This document shows, one piece after another, positions 1-8,269 of a DNA stretch of 27,799 nt. The position numbers and the translations under genes are program-made. Each line of letters opens with the position of its first letter. Position 1 is the stretch's first letter. This DNA comes from CALBPI01 sp039815365 (GTDB taxonomy: Bacteria > Pseudomonadota > Gammaproteobacteria > Steroidobacterales > Woeseiaceae), in NCBI GenBank assembly GCA_039815365.1, contig JBCBZK010000037.1:1-27799 (forward strand), written 5' to 3'. The notes beneath the pieces were generated by a model, which saw nothing but the letters and a program-made list of their open reading frames with translations, made no database searches and was not told the origin of the DNA.

Positions 1-2
1 CG

Positions 3-950
3 AAATCCCGTCACATCGGTTTTGTCATGGATCCGATCGAATCCATTTCTCCCGCAAAGGATTCAACGCTTGCGATGATGCTCGCTGCCGCCGAACGTTC
101 CGACACGCTGTGGATGATGCAGCAGCAACACCTGTATCTGGATGGCGGCGTCGCCTATGCAAGCGCAACCGAAGTGACCGTGCGCGACGACACGTCAAAC
201 TGGTTTACGAAAGGCGACACGAAAACCTGGGTACTCGGCGACTTTGACGCGATCCTGATGCGCAAGGATCCGCCGTTCGATATGGAATTCATCTACACCA
301 CTTACCTGTTAGACATTGCCGAAAGAGCCGGCAGTCTGGTCGTGAACCGACCATCGGCGCTGCGTGATCTCAACGAGAAAATGGCGACCGCCTGGTTCCC
401 CGAACTGACACCACAGACCTTAGTTACCCGCAGTATGTCCCGAATAAAGGATTTTTTAGCTACATACGGCCATATTGTCGTAAAACCACTGGATGGCATG
501 GGCGGGCGCTCGATCTTCACGCTCAAACAGGGCGACACGAACGCCAACGTCGTTCTGGAAACACTTACCGACTACGGGCAGCAGTTCGCGATGGCGCAAC
601 AGTTCATGCCGGAGATTGTTGATGGCGACAAACGTGTCTTGCTGATCGACGGCGAGGCGGTGCCTTACATGCTGGCGCGCGTGCCGAACGCGGAAGATGG
701 CCGCGGCAATCTTGTGATGGGTGCGACGGCCGATGCCCGACCGCTGGGTGACACAGAAGCGCATATCGCGCGCACAGTGGGCCCAATGTTGCGTGAACGT
801 GGTGTGTATTTTGCCGGTTTGGACGTGATCGGTGACAAACTCACAGAGATCAATGTCACCAGTCCAACTGGCATTCGCGAAATCGACAAACACTTCGGTA
901 CATCAATTGCTGGTGATCTGATGGCGTCTATCGCCGGTAAACTGCGCTAA
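3..950 (+). CDS. gshB: Glutathione synthetase (5' end cut by window edge)
   Basis: ATP-dependent ligase joining gamma-glutamylcysteine and glycine to make glutathione in the cytosol. The reading frame is open from base 3, and the codons before the ATG at 27 encode RHIGFV, which matches the first beta strand of the family (E. coli has a KLGIVMDPI start). The ATG at 27 is therefore internal, and probably only the start codon or a few residues are missing. Counting from that ATG, MRKDPPFD is at residues 78-85, the ATP-grasp loop KPLDGMGG at 153-160, and the C-terminal LTEINVTSPTGIREI segment is intact. About 315 residues are visible, the usual family length. In P. aeruginosa gshB also heads the tonB-yqgE-ruvX-pyrB block and lies next to pilG/pilH, so pilus chemosensory genes may lie just upstream. 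Identity is very secure. Confidence 0.97.
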   Translation, partial: KSRHIGFVMDPIESISPAKDSTLAMMLAAAERSDTLWMMQQQHLYLDGGVAYASATEVTVRDDTSNWFTKGDTKTWVLGDFDAILMRKDPPFDMEFIYTTYLLDIAERAGSLVVNRPSALRDLNEKMATAWFPELTPQTLVTRSMSRIKDFLATYGHIVVKPLDGMGGRSIFTLKQGDTNANVVLETLTDYGQQFAMAQQFMPEIVDGDKRVLLIDGEAVPYMLARVPNAEDGRGNLVMGATADARPLGDTEAHIARTVGPMLRERGVYFAGLDVIGDKLTEINVTSPTGIREIDKHFGTSIAGDLMASIAGKLR

Positions 951-972
951 GACGCGCGTTGGCCTGACTGCT

Positions 973-1995
973 GTGTCCAGTCGTTTGAACCGTCGACGCG
1001 TGCTATCGGCGCTGTGTGTCCTGCCGTTCACCGCCGCATGCGAGTCACCCGCTCAGCAGCAGTACACGCAAACCTGGCAAACCTTCGGGACGTTGGTGAA
1101 GATTCGTCTTAGCGCTGCGTCACAAGCGCAGGCGAGCGCGGCGTTTGATGCGTTAGCGGCGCGCTTTGTAGAGCTCAATCGCGACTGGTATGCGTGGGGC
1201 GACGGCGAGCTTGGCGCAGTCAATCGGACGCTCGCCAGCGCGAGCAGTGCGCCGGTATCACCATCATTAGCGCTTCTGCTGCGAAAGGCGCGCGACTATA
1301 CAACGCGCACTGGTGGGCTTTTTAACGTCTGCACCGGCAGGCTAACGCAAACGTGGGGACTGCATGAATTGCCGCGCTCAGGTATACCGCGCATTCCCGA
1401 CGCAGAGGATATCGCGGCTGCCCGACTAGCGGCGCGATGCGACCTCACAATCGATCCTGCTGGCTTGCGCGTGAGCGTCGCGCATGCCGGTGTCATCATT
1501 GACCTTGGTGGAATCGCCAAAGGCGCAATTTTGGGTATTGCTGTTGCGATATTGAAGCAGTCAGGCATCGATCGTGCGCTGATCGATGTCGGCGGTGACC
1601 TGGCCGCCATTGCCGATGCGCCTGCGACGCCTTTTCGAATCGGTTTGCGGGATGCTCGCAGCTCGACACCGCTCGGCGCTATTGAGCTGGGCTCAGGTGA
1701 AGCGGTGATGTCGTCGGGAGACTATGCCCGCTATTTTGAGGTCGATGGCAAGCGTTATCAGCATATCCTCGATCCGCGAAGTGGTTACCCCGTCGCCACA
1801 CGGGCAGCAACTGTGATCCACCGCGATCCGGTGCTGGCTGATGTTGCCGCCACCGCACTGGTGGTGGGCGGCGCAACGCAATTCTCATCAGTTTGTGACG
1901 CACTAGGCGTATCGACCGCACTGTTGATCGATAAACTGGGGAATATGGTAAACACTGATGCAATGCGGCAACGCCTTGAGGTGCTTCCGGCATGA
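973..1995 (+). CDS. apbE: FAD:protein FMN transferase, ApbE family lipoprotein
   Basis: ApbE enzymes covalently attach FMN from FAD to threonine residues of target flavoproteins in the periplasm. The 340-residue product starts at GTG with a short signal peptide and lipobox TAAC, with Cys at residue 23, so it is probably an outer- or inner-membrane lipoprotein. Family motifs are complete: DLGGIAKG at 177-184 (flavin/Mg site), SSGDY at 247-251, HILDPRSG at 264-271 and ADVAATAL at 289-296. It begins 22 bases after gshB, and its stop overlaps the ATG of the next gene (ATGA), suggesting translational coupling to the TonB gene. No Nqr, Rnf or other typical ApbE target lies in the window, so the substrate is unknown. 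No good ribosome-binding site precedes the GTG; the start rests on the signal peptide. Confidence 0.92.
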   Translation: MSSRLNRRRVLSALCVLPFTAACESPAQQQYTQTWQTFGTLVKIRLSAASQAQASAAFDALAARFVELNRDWYAWGDGELGAVNRTLASASSAPVSPSLALLLRKARDYTTRTGGLFNVCTGRLTQTWGLHELPRSGIPRIPDAEDIAAARLAARCDLTIDPAGLRVSVAHAGVIIDLGGIAKGAILGIAVAILKQSGIDRALIDVGGDLAAIADAPATPFRIGLRDARSSTPLGAIELGSGEAVMSSGDYARYFEVDGKRYQHILDPRSGYPVATRAATVIHRDPVLADVAATALVVGGATQFSSVCDALGVSTALLIDKLGNMVNTDAMRQRLEVLPA

Positions 1996-2921
1996 GCACG
2001 ACAGACACCGAAATCCATGCGGTGCTGGCGCGCGACATGCTGCCCGTCAGTCACGGGCGCACGGACCGCCTGCCGCCTATGTTATTTGTTGCATCATTGT
2101 TTTATGCGCTGCTGATTCTCGGCGTGTCATTTGACCTTGGCATCGACTTGGCGCTACCGGACACAACATCGCTCGAAGTCACGATCGTTGCCGATCAGCA
2201 GCGCGATACGCAAAGACCTGATGATGCGGACTATCTCGCTCAGGCGAACCAAACAGGCAACGGCAATACGAAAGAACAAGTCGCGGCGACGTCGAGCGCG
2301 GCCGCACCGGGTGCGGTCGAGATGCAGGTAGACCGCGTGGGGCCCGTGCAAATGGAACGCATCAATAGCGAGGCAATGGCGACTGAGCTTCTGACTACGG
2401 ACGAACGTAGCGAGCGCACGCTATTCCAACCCGACGAGGTCAGCGAGCTCCCAGACGAAGAGACCGTTGTTGCGCAAGCGCTACCGGCCGGTGCAGCAGA
2501 AACACTGCCGTTGCCTGAAGACACCGATGCCAGCTTGCTCATTACTGATGACAACCCACGTCATCTTGTGGTCAGCGTCAACTCTGCTGAATCGGATATT
2601 GCCCCTTATTTAAACAGTTGGAAGCGCCGCGTTGAACGTATCGGCACGTTGAACTTTCCCAACATTGATGTAACCGGACTGGTCGGTAGCCCAACGTTAT
2701 CGGTGTCGATCATGCCCGACGGCGAATTGTCGGAAGTTCGGATTCTGCGCACATCTGGCCACGATGCGCTAGACCGCGCCGCGATGATGGTGCTGAACCG
2801 TGCCTCTCCGTTTGCGAAGTTTCCTGACAATATTCGTGACCAATACGATTTGCTGCGTTTTGCGTATAAATTCGAATTCCGCGGCGGCAACGTAAGCTCT
2901 TCGGTCACTATTGACGAGTAG
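1992..2921 (+). CDS. tonB: TonB-family energy transducer (TonB3-like by position)
   Basis: TonB proteins span the inner membrane and pass proton-motive energy to outer-membrane partners. This 309-residue protein has a cytoplasmic N-terminus of about 28 residues, one membrane helix (about 29-48), a long periplasmic linker rich in Asp, Glu, Ala and Gln (about 55-200), and a C-terminal TonB fold (about 205-295) containing LSVSIMPDGELSEVRILRTS. The linker lacks the Pro-Lys/Pro-Glu repeats of classical TonB. A GAGG ribosome-binding site lies inside the end of apbE, and the ATG overlaps the apbE stop. The gene in this position in P. aeruginosa (tonB3, between gshB and yqgE) is linked to twitching motility and pilus assembly. 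That fits the retraction ATPases nearby, but a pilus role here is inference. Confidence 0.85.
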   Translation: MSTTDTEIHAVLARDMLPVSHGRTDRLPPMLFVASLFYALLILGVSFDLGIDLALPDTTSLEVTIVADQQRDTQRPDDADYLAQANQTGNGNTKEQVAATSSAAAPGAVEMQVDRVGPVQMERINSEAMATELLTTDERSERTLFQPDEVSELPDEETVVAQALPAGAAETLPLPEDTDASLLITDDNPRHLVVSVNSAESDIAPYLNSWKRRVERIGTLNFPNIDVTGLVGSPTLSVSIMPDGELSEVRILRTSGHDALDRAAMMVLNRASPFAKFPDNIRDQYDLLRFAYKFEFRGGNVSSSVTIDE

Positions 2922-2965
2922 CGCGCTGCCTTGCGCACTTAGATGCCGCCAGCGATACTCCGCCT

Positions 2966-3547
2966 ATGGACGCTTTTCCTTCACTTGCCGGACAACTGCT
3001 GATCGCGATGCCACAGCTGGACGATCCGCACTTCGAGAACACGGTGACGTTGATTTGCGAGCACAGCGAATCGGGAGCGATGGGCGTCACCATCAATCGG
3101 CCAATGGATTTGACCCATGGCGAGGTGTTTGAGCAAATCGCCGAATACGACACGATTCCGAAAGACGCACGGAACCGACGCAAGAGTAAGGAGCCGGTGC
3201 TGCAAGGCGGCCCAGTGAGCCCGGAACGCGGTTTTGTTCTGCATCGCGAAACCGGCGCATGGGATGCAACACTGCGTCTTGCTGACGATCTGCATGTCAC
3301 GATGTCGCGCGATGTATTGGCCGCGATGATCGCTGAGGATGGTCCGCACAGTGCAACGATGGCACTGGGCTACGCCGGCTGGGAAGCAGATCAGCTCGAA
3401 AGCGAAATCCTGGCTAACGCGTGGCTTACAACCCCTGCCACCGCACGATTGGTCTTCGAGGTACCTTACGAGGCGCGCTGGGATCAGGCCGCTAAAGCGA
3501 TCGGTGTCACCCGCGAGCAGTTAAACGGACCGCACGGCCATGCCTGA
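2966..3547 (+). CDS. yqgE: YqgE/AlgH family protein
   Basis: This 193-residue protein belongs to the UPF0301/YqgE (AlgH) family, a conserved cytosolic family of uncertain biochemical role. Visible signatures are the N-terminal LAGQLLIAMPQLDDPHFENT region, the GAMGVTINRP segment, the LQGGPVSPERGFVLH segment and the C-terminal GYAGWEADQLESEI. Length and order are normal for the family. The ATG at 2966 has no obvious ribosome-binding site. Its last 8 bases overlap the start of ruvX, the usual yqgE-ruvX arrangement in proteobacteria, so the two are almost certainly co-translated. Confidence 0.95.
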   Translation: MDAFPSLAGQLLIAMPQLDDPHFENTVTLICEHSESGAMGVTINRPMDLTHGEVFEQIAEYDTIPKDARNRRKSKEPVLQGGPVSPERGFVLHRETGAWDATLRLADDLHVTMSRDVLAAMIAEDGPHSATMALGYAGWEADQLESEILANAWLTTPATARLVFEVPYEARWDQAAKAIGVTREQLNGPHGHA

Positions 3548-3995
3548 TGCATTGCGCGCGGCTACGTTGCTTGCCTTTGACTATGGCGCACAACGCACTG
3601 GCATCGCAGTCGGTCAGACAGTCACGAACAGTGCGCGCGCGTTAACAACGCTAACAGCCGTCGACGGCGAACCTGACTGGCGCACCATCGAACATCTCAT
3701 TGATGAATGGCGACCTGATGTGTTGCTCGTCGGTTTGCCCGTATCCGATGACGGCACGGAAACGGCGCAGTGTGACGCCGCCCGTGCATTCGCAACCCAG
3801 CTCACACACTTCGGGCCGCCCGTGCAACTGATCGACGAACACTTGACCTCAAACGAAGCATCCAGCCGATTGCGTGAGGCGCGCGCAAGCGGTGCTCGCA
3901 AACGGCAAGTCAAGAAAGGCGATATCGACGCCGTGTCGGCGGTGATCATCGCCGAACAGTGGCTCATGCAACGCGACGTACAACAACTCGGCTAA
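3540..3995 (+). CDS. ruvX: RuvX/YqgF Holliday-junction resolvase-like nuclease
   Basis: RNase H-fold nuclease family implicated in 16S rRNA 5' end maturation and in Holliday-junction processing. The 151-residue product has the acidic active-site residues expected: D14 in FDYG, E100 in IDEHLTS and D130 in DIDAVSA. VGLPVSDDGTE near 64-74 is also typical. The start overlaps the last codons of yqgE by 8 bases. The downstream pyrB start lies 74 bases after the stop, with a promoter-like element between them, so ruvX may be the last gene of the gshB transcript. Confidence 0.95.
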   Translation: MPDALRAATLLAFDYGAQRTGIAVGQTVTNSARALTTLTAVDGEPDWRTIEHLIDEWRPDVLLVGLPVSDDGTETAQCDAARAFATQLTHFGPPVQLIDEHLTSNEASSRLREARASGARKRQVKKGDIDAVSAVIIAEQWLMQRDVQQLG

Positions 3996-4004
3996 CACGC
4001 GGGC

Positions 4005-4034
4005 GTCACACCGACAGCGGTGCGATGCTAGAAT
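4005..4034 (+). promoter_or_regulatory. Predicted sigma70 promoter for pyrB (extended -10)
   Basis: An extended -10 element, TGCTAGAAT (4026-4034), follows a partial -35, GTCACA (4005-4010), with an 18-base spacer. It lies between the ruvX stop and the preferred pyrB ATG at 4070, giving a short untranslated leader of roughly 30 bases. No PyrR attenuator hairpin is evident in that leader. This is a sequence-match prediction only. Confidence 0.5.
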
Positions 4035-4069
4035 ATGGCGCACTTAAATACCGCACATCAGAACCACTT

Positions 4070-5071
4070 ATGCCACCTGACGCACGCTTCGCTGAGCACG
4101 CCACCCATGGCCGGCAGCTCACAGATTCCGGCCACCTGCGCCATCTGATCACACTGGCATCGATGCCGCGCGAGTTAATCATCGGGATACTCGACCGCGC
4201 TGATCAATTCCTGGCTGACCCGTATCAGCCTGCGATTCGCAACGAACGCCTCAAGGGGCGCACCGTCGCCAATCTGTTCTTCGAACCGAGTACCCGCACA
4301 AGGGCGTCGTTTGAGCTAGCCGCTAAGCGCCTTGGTGCCGATGTATTGAATCTCGATGTCAGCACTTCCTCTCGCATCAAGGGCGAGAGCATTCTCGATA
4401 CGATTTATACCTTGGAGGCGATGCAGACAGACACTTTCGTCGTGCGTGACGCGGCCGCTGGTGTACCGCAGATGATCGCCGACGCTGTTCGCCCCGGGGT
4501 GAGCATCCTGAATGCCGGTGAAGCGAGCGTTTCGCATCCTACTCAAGGGTTGCTCGACCTGCTCACCATCCGGCGCGCATTCCCCGATCTTGCAGCGCTG
4601 CGCGTGTGCATCGTTGGCGATATCGCGCACTCACGCGTCGCTCGCTCAGCCGCACAAGCGCTGACTACCGCTGGCGTTAGGGAGCTGCGACTGGTCGCAC
4701 CGCCGAGCTTACAACCGAATGCGGCAGAGTTTCCCGGTGCGACGCTGCACGATAACCTTCGAGACGGTGTTCGCGACGCCGACGTCGTTATGGCTCTGCG
4801 GATTCAACATGAACGCATTGCAGCTGGAACCGATCTGCCAGGTCCGGGCGACTACGCGCGCCACTATGGCCTCAATGTCGAAAACTTGAAGGGCGCTAGC
4901 GATCATGTTCGCATCATGCACCCAGGCCCGATGAATCGCGGGGTCGAGATCGATGGTGCCATTGCAGACAGCTCGCATTCTTTGATCACCGAGCAAGTCC
5001 GCAACGGCGTCGCGGTGCGTATGGCGCTGCTGGAAATGGTGCATGAAACACAAACAGGGACAAGCGTGTGA
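4070..5071 (+). CDS. pyrB: Aspartate carbamoyltransferase catalytic subunit
   Basis: Catalyses carbamoyl phosphate + aspartate to carbamoyl aspartate, the committed step of pyrimidine synthesis. From the ATG at 4070 the product is 333 residues, like Pseudomonas PyrB (about 334), and its N-terminus MPPDAR resembles that family. An in-frame ATG at 3959 lies inside ruvX and one at 4025 overlaps the predicted -10, so both are disfavoured. Motifs present: PSTRTR at 73-78 (phosphate binding), STSSRIKGES with the catalytic-loop Lys at 104, HPTQ at 156-159, and HPGPMNRGVEI near the C-terminus. In Pseudomonas pyrR precedes and pyrC' follows pyrB; neither is here. The stop overlaps the GTG of the PyrK-like gene. 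Confidence 0.96.
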   Translation: MPPDARFAEHATHGRQLTDSGHLRHLITLASMPRELIIGILDRADQFLADPYQPAIRNERLKGRTVANLFFEPSTRTRASFELAAKRLGADVLNLDVSTSSRIKGESILDTIYTLEAMQTDTFVVRDAAAGVPQMIADAVRPGVSILNAGEASVSHPTQGLLDLLTIRRAFPDLAALRVCIVGDIAHSRVARSAAQALTTAGVRELRLVAPPSLQPNAAEFPGATLHDNLRDGVRDADVVMALRIQHERIAAGTDLPGPGDYARHYGLNVENLKGASDHVRIMHPGPMNRGVEIDGAIADSSHSLITEQVRNGVAVRMALLEMVHETQTGTSV

Positions 5072-5961
5072 GTCAGGAACATCGCAATACCATTTTTGTT
5101 GAGGATGCTGTGCTCGATGAAGTTCGTGAGTTTGCCGGCGAGCAGTTCATTATTCGACTTGAAGCACCGAAAACGGCGGCGAATGCGCAGCCGGGCACCT
5201 TCGTTCATTTAACCTGCGATAGCGCATTACCCATGCGCCGGCCGCTGTCGTTGATGCGCGTTGATGCCAAACGTGGCTGGATCGATATTCTTTATAAAAC
5301 CCATGGCCTGGGACTCACTGCGCTGAGCAAACAACCACCCGGTACGGCATTGAGTGTCATGGGTCCGATCGGCAAACCGTTTGTGCCAAGCCGCGAGCGA
5401 CCGATCACGCTGCTCATCGGCGGCGGTGTAGGTATCCCGCCGATGATCTATCTTGCTGAAGCGCTCAAGGACGACCCGAACAGCAACTGGCAAACAATGA
5501 TGTTTATGGGCTCTGAGCTGCCGTTTCCATTCGCCCTTGTCGAAGGCCGTATCGAACTGCCGCACATGCCTTCGGATGCAACGCATTCATTAGCACTGGT
5601 CGAGGAATGGGGTATCCCCTCACGCTTGGCATCAAAATCCGACATTGACGGCGCGCATGACGGTTACGTGACCGATCTTGCGCGTGCGTGGCTTGAACAA
5701 CAGGATGCCTCGACACTCGCGCAGTGTGAAATTTTCTCGTGCGGGCCAACGCCAATGCTCAAAGCAGTCGCAGCGCTGGCGCAAGAATTCAACGTCACCT
5801 GCAAAGTGTCGCTGGAGGAATACATGGCATGTGCGGTTGGCGGCTGTGCGGGATGTGTTGTCCCGGTACATGGCAGCGACGGCGCTGTCGCGATGAAGCG
5901 CGTGTGCGTGGACGGGCCGGTGTTTGAGGCAGCGCAGATCTATCCGACAGCGGCGCCGTAG
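5068..5961 (+). CDS. PyrK-like dihydroorotate dehydrogenase electron-transfer subunit
   Basis: This 297-residue protein matches the PyrK family, which carries FAD and a [2Fe-2S] cluster and passes electrons from class 1B dihydroorotate dehydrogenase to NAD+. Visible parts in order are the FAD-binding motif RPLS at 58-61, the nucleotide-binding GGGVGIPP at 118-125, the SCGPTPML segment, and a C-terminal cluster site with Cys 255, 260, 263 and 280 (C-x4-C-x2-C-x16-C) ending in KRVCVDGPVFE as in PyrK. The GTG start overlaps the pyrB stop (GTGA), so it is translationally coupled to pyrB. No pyrD is in the window. The family is sure; the electron partner is not, and another NAD(P)H-linked oxidoreductase role is possible. 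Confidence 0.85.
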   Translation: MSQEHRNTIFVEDAVLDEVREFAGEQFIIRLEAPKTAANAQPGTFVHLTCDSALPMRRPLSLMRVDAKRGWIDILYKTHGLGLTALSKQPPGTALSVMGPIGKPFVPSRERPITLLIGGGVGIPPMIYLAEALKDDPNSNWQTMMFMGSELPFPFALVEGRIELPHMPSDATHSLALVEEWGIPSRLASKSDIDGAHDGYVTDLARAWLEQQDASTLAQCEIFSCGPTPMLKAVAALAQEFNVTCKVSLEEYMACAVGGCAGCVVPVHGSDGAVAMKRVCVDGPVFEAAQIYPTAAP

Positions 5962-5983
5962 CGCCAGCACTACCGATTCGCGT

Positions 5984-7039
5984 TCAGCCGAAGTTGATCT
6001 GCGCTTCCAGATTCGATCTTGAATCCGCGTTGACCAACGCTTCCTGCAGCGTAATCGTACCCATGCGGTACAGCTTCAATAGCGCCTGATCGAAATTCTG
6101 CATGCCTTGCTCGCTCGAATCCTTCATCGCTTCTTTAACGCCTACGATATCGCCCTTCTCGATCAACTCGGCAATGTGCGGCGTGTTGAGCATCAGCTCG
6201 ACCGCTGCGACACGTTTACCTTCGCGGTTGCGCACCAGGCGTTGCGAGATGATTGCTTTCAAGTACTGGGACAAATCAATAAAGACCTGTTTTTGCTGTG
6301 CGACCGGGAACATATTGATGATCCGGTCAAGGGTTTCCGGAGCGTTGTTCGAATGCAATGTTGCAACGGCCAGTTGGCCGGTACCGGCAATGTTAAGCGC
6401 AGCTTGCATCGTCTCGACGTCACGAATCTCACCCACCATCACAAGATCCGGTGCTGCACGTAGGGCACTGCGCAGGGCGTGATGATAAGAGCGTGTATCC
6501 AAACCAAGCTCGCGTTGGTTCACAATCGACTTCTGATTCTTGTGCAAGAACTCGATCGGATCCTCGATCGTAATGATGTGCGACGCGGTCTTGCGGTTGC
6601 GGTAGTTAATCATCGCCGCGATGGTTGTCGACTTGCCGCTACCCGTTGAGCCGACCATCAGGATCAAACCGCGTCGGTTCAGGATCAGATCACCCAGAAT
6701 CGCGGGCATGCCTAACTCGTCGAGCGTCGGCATTTCGGCGGTGATGTAACGCAACACCATTGCGAGGTTACCGCGCTGATGGAACACGTTCACGCGGAAG
6801 CGTCCCAGGCCGGTTTCCGACACGGCAAAGTCAATCTCGAGATCGCGTGCCAACGCCTCAAGTTGCTCTTCGGTCATGATCTCCATGGCTGCCTGACGCA
6901 CTTGCTTGGGCGTCAGCTCAAGCTTGTTGACGGACATGATTTTGCCGTCGATCTTGATCTTGACCGGTGCGTACGGCGCGAAAAACAGATCAGAAGCCTG
7001 CTTTTCTACCATCAACTGAAATAGCGGTTTTACATTCAT
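5984..7039 (-). CDS. Third PilT/PilU-family pilus retraction ATPase (PilU-like paralogue)
   Basis: Hexameric GspE-superfamily ATPase of the type IV pilus retraction class, acting at the cytoplasmic face of the pilus machine. The ATG at 7039 is chosen because it follows a GAAAGA ribosome-binding site and gives the family start MNVKPLFQLM; 351 residues result. The Walker A is GSTGSGKS (130-137), the Asp box ITIEDPIEF is about 157-164, and the catalytic Glu is E204 in MVGEIRD. The His box reads AGTGQLAVATLH: the second His (229) is kept, but the first, in AETGH of PilT and PilU, is replaced by Gln 222. It is the last gene of pilT-pilU-this gene, starting 19 bases after pilU. It meets the PyrK-like gene tail to tail with a 22-base gap. 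Confidence 0.9.
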   Translation of the reverse strand: MNVKPLFQLMVEKQASDLFFAPYAPVKIKIDGKIMSVNKLELTPKQVRQAAMEIMTEEQLEALARDLEIDFAVSETGLGRFRVNVFHQRGNLAMVLRYITAEMPTLDELGMPAILGDLILNRRGLILMVGSTGSGKSTTIAAMINYRNRKTASHIITIEDPIEFLHKNQKSIVNQRELGLDTRSYHHALRSALRAAPDLVMVGEIRDVETMQAALNIAGTGQLAVATLHSNNAPETLDRIINMFPVAQQKQVFIDLSQYLKAIISQRLVRNREGKRVAAVELMLNTPHIAELIEKGDIVGVKEAMKDSSEQGMQNFDQALLKLYRMGTITLQEALVNADSRSNLEAQINFG

Positions 7040-7058
7040 TAATCGTCTTTCGCTGTGC

Positions 7059-8222
7059 TTAGAACAGCATCGTCTCGCCGGACTCTTCTTCCATGATGCG
7101 TAGGCTTGCCGCGTGTTCCTCAGCCTCGCTGCGCTCACGCTTACTGTTCAGTTTAATGTTCAACCTCAGCTCGTTTTTGGAGTCTGCATTGCGCATCGCT
7201 TCTTCGTAGGAAATGATCTCTTCTTCGTACAATGCAAACAAAGCCTGATCAAACGTCTGCATACCTAAGCGCGTGGACTTCGCCATGATCTCTTTGATCT
7301 GCGCAACCTCACCTTTGAAAATCAGGTCCTGAATCAATGGTGTCGCAAGCATGATCTCCATCGCCGCTACGCGACCAAGACCGCCTTCCCGCGGAATCAG
7401 TCGTTGCGAAATGAGCGCGCGCACGTTCAGCGACAAATCCATCAGCAATTGCGAACGACGCTCTTCGGGGAAGAAGTTAATAATCCTGTCCAGTGCCTGG
7501 TTGGCGCTGTTAGCGTGCAATGTTGCCAGACACAAATGGCCAGTCTCAGCAAACTGAATGCCGTACTCCATCGTCTCGCGATCGCGAATCTCGCCGATCA
7601 AAATGACATCGGGCGCTTGTCGCAGTGTGTTTTTCAGCGCTGCGTGCCAGTTTTCCGTGTCGACACCCACTTCACGGTGCGTAATCACACAACCTGCATG
7701 CGGATGAACAAATTCGACCGGATCTTCAATGGTAATGATGTGGCCGCGCGAGTTGTGGTTGCGGTGCCCGATCATCGTCGCTAACGATGTCGACTTACCC
7801 GAGCCCGTACCACCAACGATGATCACCAGACCGCGCTTGTTCATCACGACGTCTTTGAGAATCGGTGGTAAATCCAGATCAGTGAACGATGGAATCGTGG
7901 TCGTAATCGTTCGCAAGACAGCGCCGACGTTTCCTTGTTGCACAAATGCACTCACCCGATAACGGCCAATACCTTTCGGCGCGATCGCGAAATTGCACTC
8001 GCGTGTCGCGTCGAAATCACGCGCCTGTTTGTCGTTCATGATCGCGCGCACAAGAATGGAGCATTGCTCGGGCTTCAAGATTGAATCACTGGCGCGATGA
8101 ATCTCACCGTCGATCTTGATCGCAGGTGGGAAACCGGCCGTGATGAACAAGTCCGAACCACTCTTCTCGTTCATCTTGCGCAACAGGCTTTGCATCAATG
8201 CGGAGGCTTGTTCTCTGTCCAT
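7059..8222 (-). CDS. pilU: Type IV pilus retraction ATPase PilU
   Basis: PilU is the PilT-dependent accessory retraction ATPase. This 387-residue version starts at the ATG at 8222, preceded by GGGAAAG; a longer TTG start at 8243 is less likely. It has SGSDLFITAG near 21-30, Walker A GGTGSGKS (137-144), ITIEDPVEF, catalytic E211 in LIGEIRD, and an intact His box with H229 and H236 (AETGHLCLATLH). The QTFDQALFALYEE segment and the long acidic C-terminal tail (SEAEEHAASL onward) are typical of PilU and absent from PilT. It lies 47 bases after pilT and directly upstream of the second PilU-like gene, so all three are probably one transcript. Confidence 0.94.
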   Translation of the reverse strand: MDREQASALMQSLLRKMNEKSGSDLFITAGFPPAIKIDGEIHRASDSILKPEQCSILVRAIMNDKQARDFDATRECNFAIAPKGIGRYRVSAFVQQGNVGAVLRTITTTIPSFTDLDLPPILKDVVMNKRGLVIIVGGTGSGKSTSLATMIGHRNHNSRGHIITIEDPVEFVHPHAGCVITHREVGVDTENWHAALKNTLRQAPDVILIGEIRDRETMEYGIQFAETGHLCLATLHANSANQALDRIINFFPEERRSQLLMDLSLNVRALISQRLIPREGGLGRVAAMEIMLATPLIQDLIFKGEVAQIKEIMAKSTRLGMQTFDQALFALYEEEIISYEEAMRNADSKNELRLNIKLNSKRERSEAEEHAASLRIMEEESGETMLF

Positions 8223-8269
8223 ACCGTTTCTTTCCCAAAGCAACCCTCACGGGCTGTCATATCGGTGCT

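Noticed and set aside
456..893. 145-codon minus-strand reading frame inside gshB
   Set aside because: His- and Arg-rich composition with no domain, fully antisense to a clear gshB; a typical shadow frame.
3959..4069. N-terminal extension of pyrB from the ATG at 3959 or 4025
   Set aside because: It lies in ruvX and across the predicted -10 element, is unlike PyrB N-termini, and the ATG at 4070 gives the family length.
7040..7138. Longer start of the third retraction ATPase
   Set aside because: The extra residues are Arg- and Cys-rich, lie inside the pilU coding region and have no family match; the ATG at 7039 has a ribosome-binding site and a PilU-like N-terminus.
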